64,000 bases of DNA from an uncultured Nitrospirota bacterium (GCA_937139405.1 CAKZPV010000004.1:360301-424300), one strand, 5' to 3'; shown: positions 17,916 to 27,314, counted from the first letter of the stretch. Translations and numbers: made by a program. The notes: generated by a model from the letters alone, not told the origin.

Positions 17916-20395
17916 AATACATCCTCTTTTTTTCCAGATAAATGATGATTGCTAAGAGGGAACGTGATCTGGCAAATTGTTCCCGTACCTTCTTTGCTCG
18001 TGACCTGAATCTGGCCTTCATATTTCTGAATGATTCGCCGTGCGATGGTTAACCCAAGGCCGGCACCTTCCCCCTGTTGTTTTGTCGTAAAAAACGGATC
18101 GAAGATTTTTGGTAACACATGGTGGGAAAGGCCGTGACCATTATCTTCAATCGTGATCTGAATTTCGTCGTCTTGCACAGAGGTGGAAATCTTCAAGATA
18201 CCCTGATCTCCCATGGCTTGGACGGCATTGGTCATAATGTTGACAAACGCTTGATTCAACTCCTGCGGATTACCCATAACATCTGGGAGATTTTGATAGT
18301 CAGTCTGAATATCTAGGGACACGGTATCAAAGTTCTCTTTCACCCCATTCATCGCTTGTTTTAATTGCTCATTCATATTCACTTGAGTCAACTGTCCCTT
18401 GACCTGAGAAGTCGCCTGCCCGGTAAAGTCTCGAATGATCGAAGCCATACGTCGTCCATGTTGTACGATACTAAGGGCATACTCCTTAATCTGACTCGGG
18501 TTCTCCTCGTCTTGTATCGCTTCACCAAGCCCGATAACCCCGACGAGAGGATTATTCAACTCATGGCCAATTCCTGCACTAAGGACACCAATACTGGCGA
18601 GTTTTTCTTCCTTGATCAGACGGTCTTGCAATCGGCTTTCTTCAGTCACATCTCGAAGCACCAACCCGACTTCATGATTTTGGCCAGGCCGAGCCCGTAC
18701 GCCAAACCATTGGTAACGGTAGACCTGGCCATTGATACGGATTTCTTGACGATTCGAATCCGCGGTTCCATCTGTGGCTTGTTGAAGTGGATCCCTCAGA
18801 GCCCCAGCGTTGTGGCTGGTGGCTGAAGACATTTCGGAAGTCTCACCGGTGTTGGAATCAGCGCCGATGGCTTGGAATTCTTTTCCAATTTTTTGTTGTG
18901 TCACTGAATCGGTTTCGAGAAGTGTGAAGAGCGATTGGCCCTCAAGCTGTCCCTTATCGCTAAGATGAAACGCGTCTTTGGAGGCGCGATTCAGATACAC
19001 GACCTGTTGATCATGATCCAACATAATCACAGGGTCTGGGACACTATTAAGAATTTGAGCTGTGGATTCTTGAAGGTATTGAACCTCTTGAGATTTGGTT
19101 TCTACCTCACTTTCAAGCCCGGCAAACGTTGAGGCTAATTGTCTGTTCATCCGATTGACCTCGTCAGCCAGTTCTTCAATTTCGTCACCAGTTTTAATCG
19201 TGACCGGTTCTTGCCAATCACCGTGTCCTATGAGCTTTGCCGCCTCTTGGAGTCGACGTATAGGCGTCACAATACGACTGGCGGCCATATTCCCAAGCAG
19301 GATCAGCAAGATGATCGACAGCAGTCCAAAGACTGCGACCCATGTAAAGAGATGTTCAATGGGTGCAAAAAGCTCGTCAGAGGATTGCCAGACAAACATA
19401 TGCCATCCCATTCCAGTTGAATCTTGAGTGATTCGGCTTGTCGTGGGAAGGGGAGCAAAACCAATAATGGACGAACGCACACCCCCATGCCCATCGCTTG
19501 GAGCTGGAGTCCAGCCATTGTGCATAGGTGTCACCAGGGGAACGATCTGAGTATCGCTCAAGCGGGTGCCCGTAGGCAGAACGGGGCAGCTGAGAACCGT
19601 ACCATCTCCATCGATCAGCATAACGTGCCCAGTTTCTCCAAATCGAATGGTATCGATATGTGAGGAAAAAAATTCCTTGGCATCAAATATTTGATGTAAT
19701 ACACCAACAACCTGATATCGAAGACTATCCATGATCGGCAAAGACAAGCTAAACGTATAGGCTTTCAATTGTTCATTAAAGGCCACGTTCGCAATATAGG
19801 GTTGGCCAACTCCCTTTTTAAAAGCACCTTGCCACCATGGTGTATGTGAATGAGCATACGGCACATCGGTGTTAAGCGTCGCAATAAGACGCCCGACCAC
19901 ATCTGTAATAAACAGCCCACGAGTGGCGGAACGAGTGATTACGGGAATGGGATGACCCGGGTCGACATAGGTTCCGCCATAATACCGACGAAGTGTGGTA
20001 ACCAGATCGTTGTCGGTGAGGCGTCGTACTAGCTCCGGAACCTCTTCCGTCCACGCTTGGGTTTCTTGGGCAATCAATGCTTGCAAGTCCTCATCGCTAT
20101 AATCAGCAAGTTGATCGCGGCGAACCTCGAGAGCCTTGATAATGTTCACGTCGGTAGTGATTTGCGAGGTTTTCGCAAGTTCGTCCCTCAAGATCAGGTC
20201 TATTTTCCGTGCGGTCTCAGTCGCAAGTGCTTCAAAGCTCGTCCCGCTGACCTCACGAATCTCCTTTGTTCCCTGAAAAAACGCCATGATCAAACCAATG
20301 GCGAGTGGAACCGCGCCAACAAGCAACATAGAGACAATCAGCTTTCGCCTAAGGCCTCTTTTTCCCTTGTTTGTCGTCATCTGTGCACTAGGCAT
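17912..20395 (-). CDS. Membrane sensor histidine kinase (dCache-HAMP-PAS-HisKA-HATPase)
   Basis: 827 aa. TM1 is at about 18-40, then a periplasmic double-Cache-like domain to about 345, then TM2 (FGLLSIILLILLGNM) and a HAMP domain. A PAS domain follows (ILNSVPDPVIMLDHDQQVVYL). The H-box is GIGHELNNPL, with an N-box NIMTNAVQAM, DNGHGL and GAGLGL. It should autophosphorylate in response to a periplasmic signal. An AGGATC ribosome site precedes ATG 20395. Its gene is coupled to the haem-c protein and lies 11 bases after the Rossmann kinase gene. No output regulator is attached; the CheY-like protein at 21691 is the nearest candidate. Confidence 0.92.
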   Translation of the reverse strand: MPSAQMTTNKGKRGLRRKLIVSMLLVGAVPLAIGLIMAFFQGTKEIREVSGTSFEALATETARKIDLILRDELAKTSQITTDVNIIKALEVRRDQLADYSDEDLQALIAQETQAWTEEVPELVRRLTDNDLVTTLRRYYGGTYVDPGHPIPVITRSATRGLFITDVVGRLIATLNTDVPYAHSHTPWWQGAFKKGVGQPYIANVAFNEQLKAYTFSLSLPIMDSLRYQVVGVLHQIFDAKEFFSSHIDTIRFGETGHVMLIDGDGTVLSCPVLPTGTRLSDTQIVPLVTPMHNGWTPAPSDGHGGVRSSIIGFAPLPTTSRITQDSTGMGWHMFVWQSSDELFAPIEHLFTWVAVFGLLSIILLILLGNMAASRIVTPIRRLQEAAKLIGHGDWQEPVTIKTGDEIEELADEVNRMNRQLASTFAGLESEVETKSQEVQYLQESTAQILNSVPDPVIMLDHDQQVVYLNRASKDAFHLSDKGQLEGQSLFTLLETDSVTQQKIGKEFQAIGADSNTGETSEMSSATSHNAGALRDPLQQATDGTADSNRQEIRINGQVYRYQWFGVRARPGQNHEVGLVLRDVTEESRLQDRLIKEEKLASIGVLSAGIGHELNNPLVGVIGLGEAIQDEENPSQIKEYALSIVQHGRRMASIIRDFTGQATSQVKGQLTQVNMNEQLKQAMNGVKENFDTVSLDIQTDYQNLPDVMGNPQELNQAFVNIMTNAVQAMGDQGILKISTSVQDDEIQITIEDNGHGLSHHVLPKIFDPFFTTKQQGEGAGLGLTIARRIIQKYEGQIQVTSKEGTGTICQITFPLSNHHLSGKKEDVL

Positions 20396-20406
20396 GGTAG
20401 ATCCTA

Positions 20407-21435
20407 TTATTTTGGACTCCTAGGCAACTCGATACTAAACGTGGTCCCTTTTCCAACTTTACTTTCGACTCTGAGTTCACCTCGATATTTTTTGATGATG
20501 GTTTTTACGTTATGCAGACCAAGTCCTGTTCCTTGTCCCAGTGGTTTAGTTGTAAAAAATGGATCAAAGATTTTTTCAAGATTTTCTGTGGGGATCCCGG
20601 AACCAGTATCGGCGATTGAAATCTTTCCGACTCCGTTTTCACAGCTCGTTGAGAGAGTCAAGGTTCCTTTTCCTTCCATCGCTTGAATGGCGTTGGTCAT
20701 GAGATTGACCAAGACTTGGAATAGTTCGCCAGGGTTAACTAAAACCTCAACGTGCTCACCAAAACTTTTGACGATAGTAAGATCTTGAAGAGTTGTGGCA
20801 TATCGGGCAATATTTAATGCCTCATCGAGTTTTTCATTTACTTCAACGGCGATGGCATTGTCGGTATTTGTGGCTCTGGCGTACCGTGTGATGTTTTGAC
20901 AAATTCCTTGGATCCGTTTGCCTGCTTCAATGATGCTTCTGACCTGTTCGTGAATCCTGGGGTCATCAGTTTCTTCAAGAATATTCTCTGCAAACGCTAA
21001 TAAGATATAAAGAGGGTTATTGATATCATGAGCGATACCTGACGCAAAGGTGCCCATGCCGGCCAGCTTCTCGGTTTGAAACAATTGCGATTGAATCTGA
21101 GACGCATGCTGGACAAAATCCCACAGAACCTTCGATGCAGATCCTCCCAAGACTTCGGTCTCCGGATGTTTGTGTGCTGCAACCAGTAAGTCAAGGTGAG
21201 GATCTCCTGTCACATTAACAATGAGATTAATGCCCTGAAGACTTATGAGACTGACAAGGTCCTGAGTGATGGGAATGCCGAGCTGGCTAGCATGCTGGAG
21301 GGCGGGCGCGGAGGCATCTTGATCTGCAATTCCTGCGATTTCAACTCCCGGGAGTCGGGTAAAGAGTTCTAGAAGGGCCGTTCCCCCTTTTCCCGCCCCT
21401 AGGATGACGACCGTTGTTCGATCTTGGTTGCTCAT
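20407..21435 (-). CDS. Cytoplasmic histidine kinase with N-terminal Rossmann NAD(P)-binding-like domain
   Basis: 342 aa from the second of two adjacent ATGs, the better spaced from AAGG (the first is at 21438). Residues about 7-110 form a Rossmann domain: VVILGAGKGGTALLE, AGIADQD with an acidic residue after strand 2, and NVTGDP. The kinase part follows directly: GIAHDINNPL H-box, NLMTNAIQAM, DTGSGI and GTGLGL. There are no membrane or PAS segments. The N-terminal module is clearly homologous to that of the kinase at 57342. I infer that NAD(H) or another small molecule controls the kinase; it is adjacent to two other kinases and a receiver protein. Confidence 0.88.
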   Translation of the reverse strand: MSNQDRTTVVILGAGKGGTALLELFTRLPGVEIAGIADQDASAPALQHASQLGIPITQDLVSLISLQGINLIVNVTGDPHLDLLVAAHKHPETEVLGGSASKVLWDFVQHASQIQSQLFQTEKLAGMGTFASGIAHDINNPLYILLAFAENILEETDDPRIHEQVRSIIEAGKRIQGICQNITRYARATNTDNAIAVEVNEKLDEALNIARYATTLQDLTIVKSFGEHVEVLVNPGELFQVLVNLMTNAIQAMEGKGTLTLSTSCENGVGKISIADTGSGIPTENLEKIFDPFFTTKPLGQGTGLGLHNVKTIIKKYRGELRVESKVGKGTTFSIELPRSPK

Positions 21436-21559
21436 CATCCTACCTTGGGCAAACGAGGGTTATTCGACCCTCGGAATGAAACAGGATACTTCTATGAGAC
21501 CATCAAAGAAGACAGCGGTTGTATTGCGACAAAAGGAATAGCCTCACCGCTAGGTCTAG

Positions 21560-21580
21560 CTCTCCCTCTAACAGGGAGAG
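21560..21580. other. Hairpin in the gap between receiver and Rossmann-kinase genes
   Basis: CTCTCCCT and AGGGAGAG form a perfect 8-bp stem with a 5-base loop. No U-tract follows on either strand. It resembles dispersed REP-type palindromes and may attenuate read-through between the two minus-strand genes. The rest of 21439-21690 shows no gene. Confidence 0.5.
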
Positions 21581-21690
21581 TTGTGACCAGAGCCCGAAAC
21601 CGTCACTCAAGGTGAAGGACATATCCCTTGAATTACATAGGCCGTTTTCTCATTCTTAAAGAGAATTCGATCATTGCCTATGACCAGCAC

Positions 21691-22125
21691 CTAAAAGCCA
21701 CGAACTTCCCGTTGCTCTAAGGCTTTGGCCACTGAGGCTCTCAGCTTCTCAGATTCCACTGGTTTGACCAGGTAATCAGAAACCCCATGCTGCAACATGG
21801 TTGTAGACATTTCGACATCAGGAAATCCGGTCAGGACAATGATGGGAACACTGGGCCATTCTTTTTTGTAATAATTAATGACATCAATACCATTCATATT
21901 TGGCATACGAATGTCTGTAATAATAAGGTTTAGCAATATCGAGTTTTCACCTTTTTTAATTTCTTCGATCGCTTTTTCTCCATCTTCCGCCTCAACCACA
22001 TCATACCCGGATTTTTCTAAAGTCATGCGAACCACTTTTCTGACATCAGACTCGTCATCGACAACAAGCACAAGGCCTTCAGACTCTCGACCGCTAAACA
22101 TTCCAGCTGTTTGAGATTCACTCAT
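21691..22125 (-). CDS. CheY-like single-domain response regulator
   Basis: 144 aa. The receiver domain has LVVDDESDVRKVV, phospho-acceptor IITDIRMPNMNG, IIVLTGF and the conserved Lys in DYLVKPVE. There is no output domain. The start is set by an AGGAGG site ahead of ATG 22125; a longer in-frame start at 22197 has none. About 25 residues precede the receiver. It lies between kinase genes on the same strand and could be a phospho-relay intermediate for them. Confidence 0.93.
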   Translation of the reverse strand: MSESQTAGMFSGRESEGLVLVVDDESDVRKVVRMTLEKSGYDVVEAEDGEKAIEEIKKGENSILLNLIITDIRMPNMNGIDVINYYKKEWPSVPIIVLTGFPDVEMSTTMLQHGVSDYLVKPVESEKLRASVAKALEQREVRGF

Positions 22126-22422
22126 AGAGGGTTCCTCCTGCGTTAAGGTAAAAAATAGAATGGATTCCTGTATTTTAGTTCTAACGTTTAGCCCCAAAAT
22201 TTAATCAGTAATATGGCATCATCTCCAAAGCATCGAATAATTGCAAGGGAATGACCAACTACCCGCCACTGCATTCCATGTCTGAAATCACCACAATCCT
22301 CGGTTTTTCTTTGCGTGAAGGGAAACAGAGCCTTTGGTTCATGAAAACTGAACGATCATTCATTCCCGGCAATTCCCACATTTCCATATCTCTACCACCC
22401 ACAATAATATGCTTGGCGGTCG

Positions 22423-24891
22423 TCAGCTCAACACAACCACGCCTTCCCTCAAATCTCTAGAAGGATTTACTGGAAGTTGGATTGTAAAAGTGGAGCCACA
22501 GCCTGGCTCACTTTCTACAGTGATCGTTCCACCATGGAGATTGACAACATCGCTAACAATCTTGGTGCCCAGCCCCGTTCCACCAATTTTTTGGCTAATA
22601 GCCTCATTGGTGAACAAGCTATCACGGATTTCAGGGGACATCCCTTTGCCCGTATCGGCTACCGATACCATCACGTTCGTCTGATCTGATCCCACCCGAC
22701 CATCAATAGTGATTGATCCTCCACGAGGGGTTTCAGGAATGGCATTATTGACGAGATTGTATAGCGCATTGAATAAACGATTCTCGTCAGCGTAAATAAG
22801 AGGAAGAGAGTCAAGTGCTTGTGTATGCAATGTCACCCCTTTTTCGATTCCATAGAGACGCAGGGATTCCAAGACACCCTTCACCACTTCAGAAATCTGG
22901 CAAGGCGCACATCGAGGGTTACTCGTTCTCCCTTTTACGGTATCGGCTATCTCCCGCACTCGATCGTTAACACGTCGGCTGTTTGTAATGATCATTTGTA
23001 TGGCTTCCGTGGCAAATTCTCTGGTGGCCTCCACCTGCCGGGAGTTGGCGTCGGATAAACTCACAAAATGGTCTCGGAGCTCTTCTTCTAACAACGTGGC
23101 ACCGCTTAGAACAGGCATCAGCATATTCTTGATATCATGAGCAATATCTCCAAGCACTCGGGTCACTTCAGCAAGCTTGGCTTCTTCTAACAGTTCTGCA
23201 GCCATTCGTTGTCGCTCGGTAATGTCTTGGAACGTCACGACGGCTCCTGTCAATCGCCCATCCTCTTTAATGGGTGTGCTCGTATATTCTGCAGGAAAAC
23301 TGGAGTCGTCCTTTCCCCATAACATTTCGTTGTCAACATGATTAATGGTTCCGTTTTTCAACGTGGCACACATGGGGCACAATTCCTTCTGGTGGGCCCC
23401 GGCAGTGTTCTTCCGATGTATCGCCGTGTGTGCCGAGACTCCAATAAGTTCCTTCTCTTCATACCCCAGCATCTTGGCCCCGGCTGGATTGACAAAAGTC
23501 ACCTTGCAGTCCAGATCCAATCCATAAATGCCCTCACCCGCTGATACCAAAATTTGTTCACAATGCCTTGCGGACTTCAGGTGGGCTTCGTTGGCGATTT
23601 CACGTTCAATGGCTGTCGTAATGCGGTCTGCTACCATACCGAGGCTCTTCAGCGTAAAGGTCGTCAACCTGTGTCGAGAAAAAATGGCCATCACACCGAC
23701 GACCTTTTGGTTTCTTAGGAGTGGATATCCTGCGAAAGCGATAAGTCCATTGTGTTTTGCCCACCCCTGCTCAGGGATGCGAGAGTCCCCGATCACAGAA
23801 TTAGTCAGATGCGGCTTTTTCTCAGCGGCAATCTTACCGATTTTGAGGTGACCCATCGGAATGCGGGCATGCGCTCCGTTCAGGTGGGTATACAGCCCGG
23901 AACTCGCTTGCAATTCTAAGATTTGGTCCGTGTCATTGAGCGTCCAGATTCTGGCGAAGGCGGCATCGAGATTCCGGACCAAAGCATCTGTACAACCCTG
24001 CAAGAGGCCTTGAGTAGCTTGATTCTGTAGGAGTTCCTGCCCTACATCTGCATCCAACGCTAATAGGCTATTACGTTCCAGCAGTTCATTTTCTGCCCGC
24101 TTTCGATCAGTAATATCTCGGATGATGCCACAAAAAAATTGCTCATTTGATTCGACTGAGCGAGAAAGAGACAGCTCAATGGGAAACTCTTCTCCGTTTT
24201 TTCTCAAACCATGAAGTTCTACGGTTCTTCCAATGACCCGCCTGTCATGAGTTGAACGAACCCTCTCTAAACCCTTTTTATGTTGTTCTCGATACCGAAC
24301 AGGCATGAGAAGAGTAAGCGATTTACCAACGATTTCTTTAGCCGGATAGCCAAACATGTGTTCCGCAGCATTATTCCACGAAAGAACATTTCCATTCAGA
24401 TCACCTAACATGATCGCATCCCGAGTTGTCTCCACAATCGATCGATACCGATCTGTACTCGCCATTAAACCGCAGGCTGTATTCTCCGCTACTCTTCTGA
24501 GCGACTGTAGGTTCCCTACCCTCCGAAGAGTATCTTTGAGTTCGTAGTCCTTAAAGGGTTTTCTGAGAAAATCCACGGCTCCTTGCTTAATCAATTCTGC
24601 CTTTTCTTCGATTTGAACCTCTGTGGTAAGGATCACGATAGGAAGGTATGGGTCTACCTGGGTCAAAGAATGGAAAATCGATAACAGGGATTTTTTGTGC
24701 AGATCAACATCAAGAAGAACAGCACCGTAACTCCTTTTTTTGACCCTGGTTATGGCCTCTTTTCCCGTCTTCACGGCTTCAACAGAATACCCTTCGTGTT
24801 GGAGCACACCAATGGTATCTGGAACGGAGTGTGGACCAGCCTCCACAAGTAAAATAGAAGGCAGAGACTTTATGGCTGAGGAAGTATTCAT
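22423..24891 (-). CDS. Histidine kinase with receiver, two PAS and one GAF domain
   Basis: 822 aa from ATG 24891. The order is receiver (about 10-125), PAS (YRSIVETTRDAIMLGDLNGN), GAF (about 280-440), a second PAS with ELCPMCATLKNG, then H-box GDIAHDIKNMLMP, DTGKGM and GGTGLG. The receiver is unusual: the acidic pocket reads LLVEAGP in place of the usual paired aspartates, although Asp (LLDVDL) and Lys (RKPF) remain. No membrane segment is seen. It is the first gene of the signalling cluster; the upstream region is AT-rich without a clear promoter. Confidence 0.9.
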   Translation of the reverse strand: MNTSSAIKSLPSILLVEAGPHSVPDTIGVLQHEGYSVEAVKTGKEAITRVKKRSYGAVLLDVDLHKKSLLSIFHSLTQVDPYLPIVILTTEVQIEEKAELIKQGAVDFLRKPFKDYELKDTLRRVGNLQSLRRVAENTACGLMASTDRYRSIVETTRDAIMLGDLNGNVLSWNNAAEHMFGYPAKEIVGKSLTLLMPVRYREQHKKGLERVRSTHDRRVIGRTVELHGLRKNGEEFPIELSLSRSVESNEQFFCGIIRDITDRKRAENELLERNSLLALDADVGQELLQNQATQGLLQGCTDALVRNLDAAFARIWTLNDTDQILELQASSGLYTHLNGAHARIPMGHLKIGKIAAEKKPHLTNSVIGDSRIPEQGWAKHNGLIAFAGYPLLRNQKVVGVMAIFSRHRLTTFTLKSLGMVADRITTAIEREIANEAHLKSARHCEQILVSAGEGIYGLDLDCKVTFVNPAGAKMLGYEEKELIGVSAHTAIHRKNTAGAHQKELCPMCATLKNGTINHVDNEMLWGKDDSSFPAEYTSTPIKEDGRLTGAVVTFQDITERQRMAAELLEEAKLAEVTRVLGDIAHDIKNMLMPVLSGATLLEEELRDHFVSLSDANSRQVEATREFATEAIQMIITNSRRVNDRVREIADTVKGRTSNPRCAPCQISEVVKGVLESLRLYGIEKGVTLHTQALDSLPLIYADENRLFNALYNLVNNAIPETPRGGSITIDGRVGSDQTNVMVSVADTGKGMSPEIRDSLFTNEAISQKIGGTGLGTKIVSDVVNLHGGTITVESEPGCGSTFTIQLPVNPSRDLREGVVVLS

Positions 24892-25675
24892 AACTGTCAC
24901 AATGAGCAATAATTATTCCATGCATATATATCAATAGAACCTTTAAATATTTCATGATGTTTTTATTGGAAAACATGAGGTATTTAATCCAACACCTCTC
25001 ATCCTCATCTTATTCCATGCTCGCTAGGCAGGTACCCTTTCCGGTACATGAGTGCCCCAATTGAATACAGACTTTGACTATGCTGCCGGAAACTTGTCTG
25101 AAATAAAACTAATCTACGAGGAATGGGGAAGGAATTAAGTCGGGAGCGCGTAATCGAGGCCAGAAAACATGATAATCCTCGCGGAAAGCCTATCTTGGAG
25201 AGCACCCAGCAATTCTCATTTTTTGCGAAAGTTAACATCCCTAATTCGAGTCAGTTCAATCCCTGAACTTATGGTCTTTTCCTATCTTGAAACGCAATTC
25301 CCCTGAGACTCTCCACTCTTTTCGAGACTACTGTTTAGATCATGATTCTTGCTGGTTTTTTTGTATGTATCTATTTAAAACGGCTCCTATTTCCTAATTC
25401 TCTGCAAACAGGAACATGCATTGAGTCTGCTATTACTCATCATTGTTCGATTTCTCGGTGCTTCTTACCATCTACTTTGGCTCCAGTCTTTGCTCAAAAA
25501 TCTCTTAGAAACAGAAAAGCCTTTCGGACATATAGGAGTCCCGAAAGGCCTGAACGAAAGGAACATTGTGGAGGATTTCAAAAAGACGCGCTACCCCATA
25601 GAGCACCTCCTCTGTTTGTTAGGGGAATAATCTATTCCTTTCCTAGAATTTAGTCAAATAAAAAGGGAACAAAAG
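24892..25675. other. Long intergenic region with one hairpin
   Basis: I find no gene I can defend. A perfect 9-bp stem GCCTTTCGG/CCGAAAGGC with a 13-base loop lies at 25519-25549; on the minus strand it is followed by TTTTC, as in a terminator, but no minus-strand gene ends just before it. An open frame through 25421-25630 has no good start. Confidence 0.45.
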
Positions 25676-26215
25676 ATGGCGTGTTGGAATCATTCAATCT
25701 TTAGGAAACTGTGGCCGATAAGATTTCATAACACTTTCCTCCTTTTTATGCTAAGCCTCGTCAATGTTGCTCTGATGACCATATCCACTCCTTTCAGACT
25801 TATTCTATTGGCTTCGGGTTGGGTAAGTCTGATTCTAGGAATTATCGGCATCTTCCTTCCGTTGTTACCCACTACGCCTTTTATCCTGCTCTCAGCCTAT
25901 TGTTTTTCCAAAAGCTCCCCTCGCCTCCATCATTGGTTGATACATCAGCCGCACCTGGGTCCCATGATCCAAAACTGGGAACAACAAGGCAGCATTAGTC
26001 AAAGCGCAAAAGTAACCTCTACCGTTCTCATAATAGGCTTATTTGGATTCTCCCTTCTATCTCTCAACCTTTCGTTCTTAATTAAGGGTGCCCTCATCTG
26101 CATGGGGATAGGTGTCTTGGGCTTTATTTGGACACGCCCTCTCCCACTACGCCATCTTGATCAGTTCAGCAATGGCTCCACTCACACCCGCGAAGATTTG
26201 GTGCGGCTGGGCTGA
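25676..26215 (+). CDS. DUF454 (YbaN-like) inner-membrane protein
   Basis: 179 aa. The core LILGIIGIFLPLLPTTPFILLSAYCFSKSS is the YbaN/DUF454 signature, followed by LIHQPHLGPMIQNW and two further hydrophobic segments. Function of the family is unknown. AAGGGA precedes ATG 25676; internal ATGs at about 25748 or 25775 would give the usual YbaN length. The last 23 codons overlap the convergent elbB gene by 69 bases, so this tail is likely not functional. Confidence 0.82.
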   Translation: MACWNHSIFRKLWPIRFHNTFLLFMLSLVNVALMTISTPFRLILLASGWVSLILGIIGIFLPLLPTTPFILLSAYCFSKSSPRLHHWLIHQPHLGPMIQNWEQQGSISQSAKVTSTVLIIGLFGFSLLSLNLSFLIKGALICMGIGVLGFIWTRPLPLRHLDQFSNGSTHTREDLVRLG

Positions 26216-26800
26216 TCCATACATATACGCCGGGGTCGTAATGACCTTGTTACTCTGATCCACCACAAATTTCTCGACCTCGCAATTTTGATGTTTGGCG
26301 CCGGTCTTCTCAATTTCGGCCGCGGTCCCGGTATCGTCACCAATCGTTACATTGATGCCTTTCTCCCCAAACGCTAACGCCATAATTGCCGGAGCAATAC
26401 AAATCGCCGCAATCGGCTTATGAGCCTCGCTAAATTCCTTCACAATCCTGACTACCTGTGGATCAATTTCACCGCCACTCCCCTTCTCTCCAAAATTACA
26501 GAGATGAAGCGCCGCACCAAATCCTCCAGGAAATGCCAACGCGTCAAAATCCTGGGCTTTTAAATTTTCCAACGATTGAATATCCCCTCGAGCTATACGA
26601 GCTGCTTCCTGCATGGCATTACGTTGTTGACCTGTGGGCTTTTGCGTCAGATGATTGGTCTCAGCAACCTCTTTGTTCGGCGCAAAGACTTTATACTGAC
26701 CACCATGCTGTCCAATGGCAATAAGCGTACTAATGGCTTCTGTAATTTCAGCTCCATCTAAAAATCCACAGCCTGAAAGAATAACCGCCACATTTTTCAT
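26147..26800 (-). CDS. elbB: ElbB, DJ-1/PfpI-family glyoxalase
   Basis: 217 aa. It opens VAVILSGCGFLDGAEITEA and has ALAFPGGFGAALHL and PIAAICIAPAIMAL, whose cysteine in AICIAP is the nucleophile position of the DJ-1 superfamily. ElbB proteins show glyoxalase-III-like activity and were named from isoprenoid synthesis strains. Full length for the family. It is convergent with, and overlaps, the DUF454 gene at its 3' end. Confidence 0.93.
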   Translation of the reverse strand: MKNVAVILSGCGFLDGAEITEAISTLIAIGQHGGQYKVFAPNKEVAETNHLTQKPTGQQRNAMQEAARIARGDIQSLENLKAQDFDALAFPGGFGAALHLCNFGEKGSGGEIDPQVVRIVKEFSEAHKPIAAICIAPAIMALAFGEKGINVTIGDDTGTAAEIEKTGAKHQNCEVEKFVVDQSNKVITTPAYMYGSAQPHQIFAGVSGAIAELIKMA

Positions 26801-26968
26801 AGACTCCTCCTTTTCGTATCAGAAAGAATGCAGGAAAGATGATTGCCAACGCAAAGATCATGGACATCTGATACGCTAGAATAGCTTCGTGAGATAGGTC
26901 AACTCCTACCCGTTTGATTAACAAGGCGTTTTTAAGAATGTTCAAAATTCCATTCACTGAGGTGCAAT

Positions 26969-27295
26969 ATGAATCAAGGCACATTTGATTTTCGCGGAAC
27001 GGGATTAAGTTGTTTGTGGTTATTCCTCTGGACCTGGGTCCTCACCCTTATCACCTTCGGTCTATTTTTTCCTTGGGCCTATTCCGCCCAACAACGGTGG
27101 ATTTCTGAATCTACCTTTATCGAGAAACGCCAACTGGCCTTTCATGGAACTGGCTTCGGTTTCTTTTGGAATTGGCTCTTGATCATGGTGCTGACCATCA
27201 TCACGTTTGGACTCTATATGCCCTGAGGGTTTTGTCGGCTCAAACGGTGGCAAACGAATAATCTCGCCTTCGCCGATGTGGGCGACCAAGATTAG
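26969..27295 (+). pseudogene. DUF898 (YjgN-like) membrane protein with in-frame TGA
   Basis: From ATG 26969 the frame reads TFDFRGTGLSCLWLFLW, then LITFGLFFPWAYSAQQRW, FHGTG and IITFGLYMP, and meets TGA at 27224-27226. Reading on in the same frame gives GFCRLKRWQTNNLAFADVGDQD and TAG at 27293-27295. DUF898 proteins have PW at this position (compare FFPWAY earlier in the same protein), so a TGG to TGA change has cut off the conserved C-terminus. The product is an 85-aa truncated protein or a young pseudogene. The next gene starts 19 bases downstream. Confidence 0.8.
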
Positions 27296-27314
27296 TCGAG
27301 ATGAGAAATCCCAG

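Noticed and set aside
22240..22400. Minus-strand frame of about 42 codons beginning MEMWELPGMNDRS
   Set aside because: No ribosome site or recognisable motif; too short to support without conservation data.
25421..25630. Open frame with a hydrophobic start (about 69 codons) in the long intergenic region
   Set aside because: It lacks an ATG or ribosome site, contains the hairpin at 25519-25549 and matches no family I know.
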